Shown here piece after piece: positions 52,993 to 60,338 of a stretch of 64,000 nucleotides of DNA. The notes under the pieces were generated by a model. The model was not told the DNA's origin. It saw nothing but the letters and a program-made list of their open reading frames with translations, and made no database searches. This stretch comes from 13-2-20CM-66-19 sp036273735 (GTDB taxonomy: Bacteria; Pseudomonadota; Gammaproteobacteria; Steroidobacterales; Steroidobacteraceae): the NCBI GenBank assembly GCA_036273735.1, contig DASUHA010000050.1, positions 1-64,000 on the forward strand, read 5' to 3'. Position numbers and translations under genes: made by a program. Each line of letters opens with the position of its first letter. Position 1 is the stretch's first letter.

Positions 52993-53991
52993 ATGAGCGA
53001 CATACCCGCCACCATGAATGCCATCGAGATCGGTACACCCGGCCCCCCGGAGAGCCTGCGTCTGGGGTCACGGCCGGTGCCGCAGCCGGGTCCCCACGAG
53101 GTGTTGATTCGGGTAGCGGCGGCGGGCATCAACCGGCCCGATGTGCAGCAACGCAAGGGACTGTACCCGCCTCCGGCCGGAGCGACGGACATTCCCGGAC
53201 TCGAAGTGGCAGGAGAGGTGGTGCGCATCGGCCCCGCTGTAACCGAGCCAGCGGTCGGCGCGCGCGTCTGTGCGCTCGTGGCAGGCGGGGGATACGCCGA
53301 ATACGTGGCCGCGCCTGCAGTGCAATGCCTGCCGGTCCCAGCGGCTCTTTCACTGGAGGAAGCCGCGGCGCTGCCCGAGACCTTCTTCACTGTCTACTAC
53401 AACACCTTCATGCGTGCTCGACTGAAGTCCGGTGAGACGATGCTCATTCACGGCGGCTCGAGCGGCATCGGTACCACCGCGATCCTGCTTGCGAAAGCGA
53501 TGGGAGCCCGCGTCGTTGTCACGGCGGGAACTGCGGACAAATGCGCGGCATGCCGGACGCTAGGTGCCGATGTAGCGATCAACTACAAGGAGGAGGACTT
53601 CGTGGCCCGGACTCTCGAGGCAACGGATGGACATGGCGCGGACGTCATTCTCGACATGGTCGGAGGCGAGTACCTGACGCGCAACATCGCCGCTGCAGCC
53701 GTGAACGGCCGGATTGCCGTGATCGCCACCCAAGGCGGCTCCAAGGCTGAGATCGACCTGAGGAGTCTGATGACCAAACGCCTCTGGCTGGGCGGCTCGA
53801 CGCTTCGGCCGCAAACCGTGGCGAGCAAGGGGGAGATTGCCGCGGCGCTGCGCCGCGAAGTCTGGCCGCTCTTCGGGTCGAAATCGCTGCGGCCGGTGAT
53901 CCATGCGCGATTCCCGCTGCGCGAGGCGGCGCGCGCGCACGCACTCATGGAGTCGGGCGCGCACATCGGAAAGATCGTGCTTCTCGTCTGA
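52993..53991 (+). CDS. NAD(P)H quinone oxidoreductase, PIG3/QOR type
   Basis: A 332-residue medium-chain reductase without the zinc-binding residues. VAAAGINRPDVQQRKGLYPP and MLIHGGSSGIGTTAILLAKA (Rossmann start) mark the PIG3-like group, which reduces quinones with NADPH. The start is the ATG giving MSDIPATMNAIEIG; the longer frame overlaps the upstream gene. Convergent with cysNC. Confidence 0.9.
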   Translation: MSDIPATMNAIEIGTPGPPESLRLGSRPVPQPGPHEVLIRVAAAGINRPDVQQRKGLYPPPAGATDIPGLEVAGEVVRIGPAVTEPAVGARVCALVAGGGYAEYVAAPAVQCLPVPAALSLEEAAALPETFFTVYYNTFMRARLKSGETMLIHGGSSGIGTTAILLAKAMGARVVVTAGTADKCAACRTLGADVAINYKEEDFVARTLEATDGHGADVILDMVGGEYLTRNIAAAAVNGRIAVIATQGGSKAEIDLRSLMTKRLWLGGSTLRPQTVASKGEIAAALRREVWPLFGSKSLRPVIHARFPLREAARAHALMESGAHIGKIVLLV

Positions 53992-53998
53992 CGGACAC

Positions 53999-54014
53999 GC
54001 CGGGCGCGCCCGGC
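53999..54014. terminator. Perfect 16-bp palindrome between convergent genes
   Basis: GCCGGGCGCGCCCGGC is fully self-complementary and lies between the stops of the quinone oxidoreductase and cysNC. Its placement suggests a two-way terminator, though a loop must open from the centre and no T-run is present. Confidence 0.5.
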
Positions 54015-54024
54015 CCGCCGCCCC

Positions 54025-55923
54025 TCAGCTGATGATCTGCTGCTCTCTCAGCGCGGCGATGATGATTTGCGCGGCATCTTCCGGCGATCCCTTGCTGGTA
54101 TCGACGATGACCTCGGCGCTCTCCGGCGCCTCGTACGGCGAGTCGATGCCGGTGAAGTTCTTGATCTTGCCTTCGAGCGCGCGTGCATAGAGTCCCTTCG
54201 GGTCGCGCTCCTTACAGATCTCGAGCGGCGTGTCGACGTGGATCTCGATGAACTCGCCTGCATCGACCAGCTCGCGCACCATGCGCCGCTCTGCGCGGAA
54301 GGGAGAGATGAACGAGCAGAGGACGATGGCGCCGGCATCGACGAAGAGACGGGCGACCTCGCCCACGCGGCGAATGTTCTCGACGCGGTCGGCATCGGTG
54401 AAGCCCAGGTCGCGATTGAGCCCGTGGCGCACATTGTCGCCATCGAGCATGTAGGTGTGTGCGCCGTGAGCGTGCAGCTCCCGCTCGACGACATTGGCGA
54501 TGGTGCTCTTGCCCGAGCCTGAGAGCCCGGTGAACCAGAGGATGGCGGGGCGGTGGCCGTTGAGGCGTGTCCGCGCCCCCTTGTCGATGAGCAGGGCCTG
54601 GCGGTGGATATTGGTGGCGCGACGCAGCCCGAAGGTGATCATGCCGGCGCCGGCCGTGGCGTTGGTGAAGCGGTCGATCAGCACGAAGGCGCCGGTCTCA
54701 CGATTCTCAGAGTACGGGTCGAACGCGACCGGTGTGGCGGTCGAGAGATTGCACAGCCCGATCTCGTTGAGTCCGAGGGTCTTCGCCGCGATGTGCTCCA
54801 GGGTGTTGACGTCGGTCTTGTGCTTGAGGCTCGTCACCCGGGCGGGCACGTACTTCGTGCCGATCCGCATGAGGTAGGAGCGGCCCGGCAGCATCGGCTC
54901 CTCGACCATCCACAGCACCTGGGCGGCGAACTGGTCGACCACCTCCGGCCGGGCGTCCGCCTGGGCGATCATGTCGCCGCGCGCAATGTCCACTTCGTCG
55001 CTCAATACGAGCGTGACAGCATCGCCTGCGCGCGCTTCCGCGAGATCTCCGTCAGCGGTCACGATGCGCGCAACGTGCGTTTCCCGTCCCGAGGCGGCAA
55101 CGGTCACCCGCTCGCCGGTGCGCACCACTCCGGAGGCGATCGTGCCCGAAAAGCCGCGGAAGTCGAGATTGGGGCGATTGACCCACTGCACGGGGAAGCG
55201 CAATGGCTTGTCCTCGAGCCCCTCGGTGGCATCGAGACCCTCCAGGTGCTCGAGCAGCGTCGGTCCGTCATACCAGGACATGCGCGGCGAGCGAGTGGTG
55301 ACGTTATCGCCGTAGCGCGCCGAGACCGGAATCGGGGTGATCGAGGCGAAGGACAGCGCCTGCGCAAAGCCGAGATAGTCGCCCACGATGTGGTGGAAGC
55401 GCTCCCCGGAGAAATCGACCAGGTCGATCTTGTTGACTGCGAGCACCACGTGCCGGATGCCGAGCAGAGAGCATATGTAGCTGTGGCGCCGCGTCTGGGT
55501 GAGGACGCCCTTGCGCGCATCGATCAGGATCACGGCGGCGTGGGAGTTGGATGCTCCCGTGGCCATGTTGCGCGTGTACTGCTCGTGGCCGGGCGTGTCG
55601 GCCACGATGAAGGCGCGCCGCGGCGTCGAGAAGAACCGGTATGCCACATCGATCGTGATGCCCTGCTCACGCTCGGCCTCCAGGCCGTCGACGAGCAGCG
55701 CGAAATCGATGTCGTCGTCGGTCGTGCCGTGCTTGCGGCTGTCGCGCTTCAGGGCCGCGAGCTGATCCTCGAGGATGAGCTTGGTGTCATAGAGGAGGCG
55801 GCCGATGAGCGTCGATTTGCCGTCATCGACCGAGCCGCAGGTGAGGAAGCGCAGCAGCCCCTTCTCGGGTCCACCGGAGCCGCCCGAACTCACCGTCACC
55901 TGATCGTGCGCGTAAGCAGTCAT
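54025..55923 (-). CDS. cysN: Sulfate adenylyltransferase large subunit fused to APS kinase
   Basis: A 632-residue bifunctional CysNC. Residues 1 to about 430 form the GTPase subunit of ATP sulfurylase (P-loop CGSVDDGKSTLIGRLL, DTPGHEQYTRNMATGAS, AVNKIDLVD). The C-terminal 200 residues form APS kinase (P-loop FTGLSGSGKSTIANVVE, DGDNVRHGLNRDLGF). Together with CysD it makes PAPS from sulfate. It is the last gene of cysQ-cysD-cysNC, 13 bp after cysD. No PAPS or APS reductase gene is present, so the PAPS could serve sulfotransferases as well as assimilation. Confidence 0.95.
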   Translation of the reverse strand: MTAYAHDQVTVSSGGSGGPEKGLLRFLTCGSVDDGKSTLIGRLLYDTKLILEDQLAALKRDSRKHGTTDDDIDFALLVDGLEAEREQGITIDVAYRFFSTPRRAFIVADTPGHEQYTRNMATGASNSHAAVILIDARKGVLTQTRRHSYICSLLGIRHVVLAVNKIDLVDFSGERFHHIVGDYLGFAQALSFASITPIPVSARYGDNVTTRSPRMSWYDGPTLLEHLEGLDATEGLEDKPLRFPVQWVNRPNLDFRGFSGTIASGVVRTGERVTVAASGRETHVARIVTADGDLAEARAGDAVTLVLSDEVDIARGDMIAQADARPEVVDQFAAQVLWMVEEPMLPGRSYLMRIGTKYVPARVTSLKHKTDVNTLEHIAAKTLGLNEIGLCNLSTATPVAFDPYSENRETGAFVLIDRFTNATAGAGMITFGLRRATNIHRQALLIDKGARTRLNGHRPAILWFTGLSGSGKSTIANVVERELHAHGAHTYMLDGDNVRHGLNRDLGFTDADRVENIRRVGEVARLFVDAGAIVLCSFISPFRAERRMVRELVDAGEFIEIHVDTPLEICKERDPKGLYARALEGKIKNFTGIDSPYEAPESAEVIVDTSKGSPEDAAQIIIAALREQQIIS

Positions 55924-55936
55924 GGCGCCCTGCCCA

Positions 55937-56866
55937 TCAGAAGTACCCCTCGCGCTTTTTCTTTTCCATCGAGGCCGCCTCGTCGCTGTCGATGAGCCGG
56001 CCCGATCGCTCCGAGGTCCGCGCGATCAGCATCTCCTCGATGATGTCATCGAGGGTCGCTGCCTTGCTCTCGATCGCCGCCGACAGTGGATAGCAGCCGA
56101 GGGAGCGGAAACGCACCGTGCGCACCTGCTCGACCTCACCGGGCTTAAGTGGCATCCGATCGTCATCGCGCATGATGAGAAGGCCGTCGCGCTCGACCAC
56201 CGGCCGCGGCGCTGCGAAATAGAGTGGCACCACCGGGATCTGCTCGGCGCGTGTGTACTGCCAGATGTCGAGCTCCGTCCAATTGGAGAGGGGGAATACC
56301 CGGATGCTCTCGCCCTTGCTGATTCGCGTGTTGTAGAGATTCCAGAGCTCCGGCCGCTGGTTGCGTGGATCCCAGACGTGTCCCGCGGAGCGGAAGGAGA
56401 AGATGCGCTCCTTGGCGCGGCTCTTCTCTTCGTCGCGCCGCGCGCCGCCGAAGGCGGCATCGAACTCCCACTTGTCGAGCGCCTGCTTCAGCGCCTCGGT
56501 CTTCATCACCTGGGTGTGAAGCTGGGAGCCGGAGGCGATCGGGCTGATGCCCCGCGCCCGCCCTTCGAGGTTGGTGTGGACGAGGAGCCGCACGTCATAG
56601 CGGGCCGCGATGGCATCCCGGTGGCGAATCATGTCGCGGAACTTCCAACCCGTGTCGACGTGCAGGAGCGGGAAAGGCAGCTTCGAGGGATGGAAGGCCT
56701 TGAGTGCGAGGTGCAGCATCACCCCGGAGTCCTTGCCGATGGAATAGAGCATCACCGGATTGCGAAACTCGGCGGCGACCTCGCGGATGATGCCGATGGA
56801 CTCGGCCTCGAGGCGCTTCAGATGCTGGGACAAGGCTTGGGCGGATTGCATGACGGGATCACTCAC
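55937..56866 (-). CDS. cysD: Sulfate adenylyltransferase small subunit
   Basis: A 309-residue PP-loop ATP pyrophosphatase that forms APS with CysN. MLYSIGKDSGVMLHLALKAF holds the PP-loop; LHVDTGWKFRDMIRHRD and the C-terminal EEMLIARTSERSGRLIDSDE are family sequence. The GTG start gives MSDPVMQSAQALSQHLKRLE; an ATG five codons later is an alternative. It is 10 bp downstream of cysQ. Confidence 0.95.
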   Translation of the reverse strand: MSDPVMQSAQALSQHLKRLEAESIGIIREVAAEFRNPVMLYSIGKDSGVMLHLALKAFHPSKLPFPLLHVDTGWKFRDMIRHRDAIAARYDVRLLVHTNLEGRARGISPIASGSQLHTQVMKTEALKQALDKWEFDAAFGGARRDEEKSRAKERIFSFRSAGHVWDPRNQRPELWNLYNTRISKGESIRVFPLSNWTELDIWQYTRAEQIPVVPLYFAAPRPVVERDGLLIMRDDDRMPLKPGEVEQVRTVRFRSLGCYPLSAAIESKAATLDDIIEEMLIARTSERSGRLIDSDEAASMEKKKREGYF

Positions 56867-56876
56867 GCGCAGCGCC

Positions 56877-57692
56877 TCAGGCGGCCAGTGGCACGGGAGT
56901 CAGGGCCCCGCTCGCGATGAAGAAGCTATTGCGGAATCCGGGCTTGCCGTAGCCGAGCGGCGCACCGCCCGGAGCGAGCACCTGGCCGCCGGCCGCAGCG
57001 AGGACCGCGTGTCCGGCTGCGGTATCCCACTCCATGGTTGGGCCGAGACGCGGGTAGAGGTCGGCCTCGCCGGCGGCGACGAGACAGAACTTGAGCGAGG
57101 AGCCGACGGAGACCCGCTTGTTGATCGTGTAGTGACTCAGGTAAGTGTCAGTCTCAGGGGTCGAATGCGAGCGTGACACGACGGCCGTAACGCCCGCTGC
57201 CGGGACAGGCCGGACGCGCACCTGCTCGCGCGGCCCGGGCATCGCAGCGTCTGCTGCCTGAGCGCAGCGGAAAGCGCGTCCGGCGGCGACATTGCCGGCA
57301 TAAAGCAGACTGCTTACAGGGGCATACACGACACCGAGTGCTGGCGTGCGCCGGCGGATCAGGGCAATGTTGACGGTGAACTCCCCGCGTCGATGGATGA
57401 ACTCTTTCGTCCCATCCAACGGATCGACCAGGAAGAATTCCTCATGCACCTGCGGGATCGAGCCCGCGGCCGCCGCTTCCTCCGCGACCACCGGGACCCC
57501 CGCGGCGACCCGCGCGAGCCGCTCGAGAATGATTTTCTCCGAGGCATGGTCCGCCGCGGTCACGGGTGACTGGTCGGCCTTCTGCGCGACGGCGAAACCG
57601 GTGTGGTAGATGTCGAGCGCGGCTTTGCCCGCCGCCACGGCGGCGGCGAGCAGGGCCTCGATCAGCTCATCGTCTGCTGGGGAAGGGGGCAT
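56877..57692 (-). CDS. cysQ: 3'(2'),5'-bisphosphate nucleotidase
   Basis: A 271-residue inositol-monophosphatase-fold enzyme that hydrolyses PAP, the by-product of PAPS use, to AMP. The metal motif FLVDPLDGTKEFIHR and the second EWDTAAGHAVLAAAGG are intact. The ATG at 57692 is preferred over a GTG two codons earlier. It is first in the cysQ-cysD-cysNC operon, which therefore both makes PAPS and clears PAP. Confidence 0.93.
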   Translation of the reverse strand: MPPSPADDELIEALLAAAVAAGKAALDIYHTGFAVAQKADQSPVTAADHASEKIILERLARVAAGVPVVAEEAAAAGSIPQVHEEFFLVDPLDGTKEFIHRRGEFTVNIALIRRRTPALGVVYAPVSSLLYAGNVAAGRAFRCAQAADAAMPGPREQVRVRPVPAAGVTAVVSRSHSTPETDTYLSHYTINKRVSVGSSLKFCLVAAGEADLYPRLGPTMEWDTAAGHAVLAAAGGQVLAPGGAPLGYGKPGFRNSFFIASGALTPVPLAA

Positions 57693-57815
57693 TGGCACCG
57701 CTGCTCATGAAATGGGCGCCAGTGTACACAATCCTCCGCCAGGCAGCAGTGCGGCAACCGGCCACCCTCAGATTTCTTCAGAATGTCGACATGCCGTGAA
57801 AGTGTGCGCTGCGTC

Positions 57816-58400
57816 TCATCCCTGACGTACGGCTTCCACCTGGATCTGCAGGCGGACCCACATCTGGAAGCCAAACGGCTTGCCGTAGTCGATGCCGTAG
57901 TGATCCCGCTGAAACTCGCCCTCGGCATCCGCCCCGCAGCGGTACTGGTGCATCATCGTGATGGCCTTGCACTCGAAGGAGCGGATCTTCAACGTCAGCG
58001 GGTGGGTAACCCCGTGCAGGGTGAAGTGACCGACGATCTTCGTCGGCTTGCCATCGACGAAGTCCGCGAGACTGCCCTTGTAGGTTGCGGTCGGATATTT
58101 CGCGGCATCGAACAGATCGGGCGTCTGCGCATGCTCATTGAGCTTCGGCATGCCGAAGTCGATCGAGGAGGTATCGACCGTCACATCCACACTGCCGGTA
58201 TGTTGTGTCTCATCGAGAACGATGGTGCAGGCGGACTTGGTGAACTTGCCGCGCCAGACCGAAAGCCCGCCCAGATGGTCGGCGGCGAAACTCGGGTAGG
58301 TATGCGCGGGATCACACACGTAGGTCGCGGGCTTGGCGAGCGCCATACCGGCATGAGCCGCCAGCAGCACCGCCGGCAGAGCAAGCTTGCTCAGGGACAT
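57816..58400 (-). CDS. YceI-family periplasmic protein
   Basis: A 194-residue lipocalin-like protein with a Sec signal (KLALPAVLLAAHAGMALA). The YceI family has a beta-barrel that binds isoprenoid-type lipids; WRGKFTKSACTIVLDET, FDAAKYPTATYKG and GHFTLHGVTHPLTLKI are characteristic. An excellent AGGAGGT ribosome binding site precedes the ATG. Two Cys pairs in the mature part could form disulphides. Physiological ligand unknown. Confidence 0.92.
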   Translation of the reverse strand: MSLSKLALPAVLLAAHAGMALAKPATYVCDPAHTYPSFAADHLGGLSVWRGKFTKSACTIVLDETQHTGSVDVTVDTSSIDFGMPKLNEHAQTPDLFDAAKYPTATYKGSLADFVDGKPTKIVGHFTLHGVTHPLTLKIRSFECKAITMMHQYRCGADAEGEFQRDHYGIDYGKPFGFQMWVRLQIQVEAVRQG

Positions 58401-58527
58401 TCGGGACCTCCTGGGTTGGAAGTCCCAAGCCTACCGGCACGGCGCCGAGCCGCGCCAGCGCCCCGACTCGTCACCGAACGCTCGCCAGGGTCCGCCTGGC
58501 GCATCTTTTTTTGCGGCCGGATTGAAC

Positions 58528-59637
58528 CTAAGCGGCGGAGCTCAGCGGGTGCGCCTCGAGATGAAGGGCGTGCGCCACCGCTTCATGTGTGATCTGGCCT
58601 GCATGCACGTTGAGTCCGGAGGCAAAGCCTGAGTCTTTCTTCAGCGCCGCCTGCCAGCCGAGGTCGGCCAGCATCCTGACATAGGGCAGCGTGGCGTTGG
58701 TCAAAGCGAAAGTGGAGGTACGTGCCACGGCGCCGGGCATGTTGGCTACACAGTAATGGACCACACCATCGACGACGAAGGTCGGCTGCGCATGAGTCGT
58801 CGGATGGCTCGTCTCGAAGCAACCACCCTGATCGATGGAGATATCGACGAGCACGGATCCCGGCTGCATGCTGGAGACCATTTTGCGGGTGACCAGTTTG
58901 GGCGCCGCGGCGCCGGCAATCAGTACCGCGCCGATGACGAGGTCGGCCTCGCGCACCAGACGCTCGATGGTTTCAGTGGTGGAGTACGCGGTGCGCAGCG
59001 ATGCGCCGAAGATGCTCGAGAGCTCGCGAAGGCGATCGACGGAGCGATCGACGACCGTGACATCCGCGCGCAGCCCGACTGCCATCTCCGCGGCATGAGT
59101 GCCGGACACGCCGCCGCCCAGGATCACCACTTTGGCGGGAGGAACGCCCGGCACACCGCCGAGGAGAATTCCGCGGCCGCCGTTGGCCTTCTGCAGACAC
59201 GCAGCGCCGACCTGGATCGACATGCGCCCGGCCACTTCACTCATCGGTGTCAGGAGGGGCAGCGAGCCGTTGCGGGTGACCGTCTCATAAGCGATGGCGG
59301 TTGCGCCGGAGCTCATCAGCCCCTTCGCCTGTACCGCATCGGCGGCGAGGTGCAGGTACGTGAATAGCACCTGACCGGACTTGAGCATCTGGCATTCGGC
59401 CTGCTGCGGCTCTTTCACCTTGACGATGAGCTGCGCTTTGGCGAAAACATCGGCGGCGTTCGGGGCGATGGCGGCACCGGCGGCGCGGAACTCGGCGTCC
59501 GAGAAGCCGATGCCGTCTCCTGCGCCCGTCTCCACGATGACTTCATGGCCGGCTGCCGTGAGCTCGCGGACCCCGGCAGGAACCAGGCCGACCCGATACT
59601 CGTGGACTTTGATCTCGCGCGGAACGCCGATACGCAT
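58528..59637 (-). CDS. ald: Alanine dehydrogenase
   Basis: A 369-residue NAD-dependent enzyme interconverting L-alanine and pyruvate plus ammonia. MRIGVPREIKVHEYRVGL, the pyruvate-site VKVKEPQQAE with its Lys, the catalytic His in TYLHLAAD, and the NAD-binding VVILGGGVSGTHAAEMA are present. The gene is divergent from an Lrp/AsnC regulator with 135 bp between, a conserved pair in many bacteria, so regulation by alanine through that protein is likely. Confidence 0.95.
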   Translation of the reverse strand: MRIGVPREIKVHEYRVGLVPAGVRELTAAGHEVIVETGAGDGIGFSDAEFRAAGAAIAPNAADVFAKAQLIVKVKEPQQAECQMLKSGQVLFTYLHLAADAVQAKGLMSSGATAIAYETVTRNGSLPLLTPMSEVAGRMSIQVGAACLQKANGGRGILLGGVPGVPPAKVVILGGGVSGTHAAEMAVGLRADVTVVDRSVDRLRELSSIFGASLRTAYSTTETIERLVREADLVIGAVLIAGAAAPKLVTRKMVSSMQPGSVLVDISIDQGGCFETSHPTTHAQPTFVVDGVVHYCVANMPGAVARTSTFALTNATLPYVRMLADLGWQAALKKDSGFASGLNVHAGQITHEAVAHALHLEAHPLSSAA

Positions 59638-59723
59638 GGCTCATACCCCCGTGTGGACATCGGACAGGTTAGAGTCCCCGAGGTGGCGGGAACTTGCGAA
59701 CTGGCGGGTGGGCCGGGCGCTTT

Positions 59724-59738
59724 CAGCAGAATCTGCGA
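59724..59738. promoter_or_regulatory. Candidate Lrp-type operator
   Basis: CAGCAGAATCTGCGA fits 11 of 15 positions of the E. coli Lrp consensus as I know it and contains the palindrome GCAGA-A-TCTGC. It sits in the ald-lrp divergent region. Two more CAGAAT words follow within 35 bp, which could be additional half sites. Confidence 0.4.
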
Positions 59739-59772
59739 CAGAATGGCGGCTTTGTGGCAGAATCCGTCGTCC

Positions 59773-60234
59773 ATGGACCTGGACCGCTACGATCGTGCCA
59801 TCCTGCGCCTGCTGCAGCAGGACGCGCGGATCACCAACGCCCGGCTCGCGAGCGAGGTCAATCTCTCGGAGTCCGCCTGCCTGCGCCGCGTCAAAGCGTT
59901 GGAGGAATCCGGCCTCATCGAGGGCTATACCGCGCTCATCAGTCAGCAGAAGGCCGGCTACGCCGTCAATGTCTTCGTCAGCATCACGCTCGATCGCCAG
60001 AGTCAGTCGGGCCTGACCGCTTTCGAGACCGCGGTCCGCAAGATCCCCGAGGTCATGGAGTGCTATCTCATGACCGGCGAGCACGACTACCTGCTGCGCG
60101 TCGTGGTCGCGGACCTCGCGGACTTCGAGCGCATCCACAGCCAACACCTGACACGCCTGCCAAGCGTCGTGAGCGTGCAATCGAGCTTCGCCATGCGTAC
60201 GGTCACGCGCTCGACCACGCTGCCGGTGCGCTGA
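59773..60234 (+). CDS. Lrp/AsnC-family transcriptional regulator
   Basis: A 153-residue regulator: N-terminal helix-turn-helix (ILRLLQQDARITNARLASEV, then NLSESACLRRVKALEESGLI) and a C-terminal RAM ligand-binding domain (VMECYLMTGEHDYLLRVV). Divergent from ald, so it is probably the alanine-responsive activator of that gene. The ATG giving MDLDRYDRAILR is chosen; an ATG ten codons upstream is possible. Confidence 0.93.
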   Translation: MDLDRYDRAILRLLQQDARITNARLASEVNLSESACLRRVKALEESGLIEGYTALISQQKAGYAVNVFVSITLDRQSQSGLTAFETAVRKIPEVMECYLMTGEHDYLLRVVVADLADFERIHSQHLTRLPSVVSVQSSFAMRTVTRSTTLPVR

Positions 60235-60338
60235 GCCGAGTTCGGAACAACAGCTTGCTCGCGCCTCCCCTGGGCGCAGATGGGCATGAAGGGCTCGCAT
60301 CCGCCGGCCTATACTGCCGCGGCGACCCCGGGGAACCC

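Noticed and set aside
59694..60338. 215-codon N-terminal extension of the GGDEF/EAL protein
   Set aside because: It runs out of frame through the Lrp gene and has no signalling domain; GTG at 60339 precedes the first transmembrane helix.
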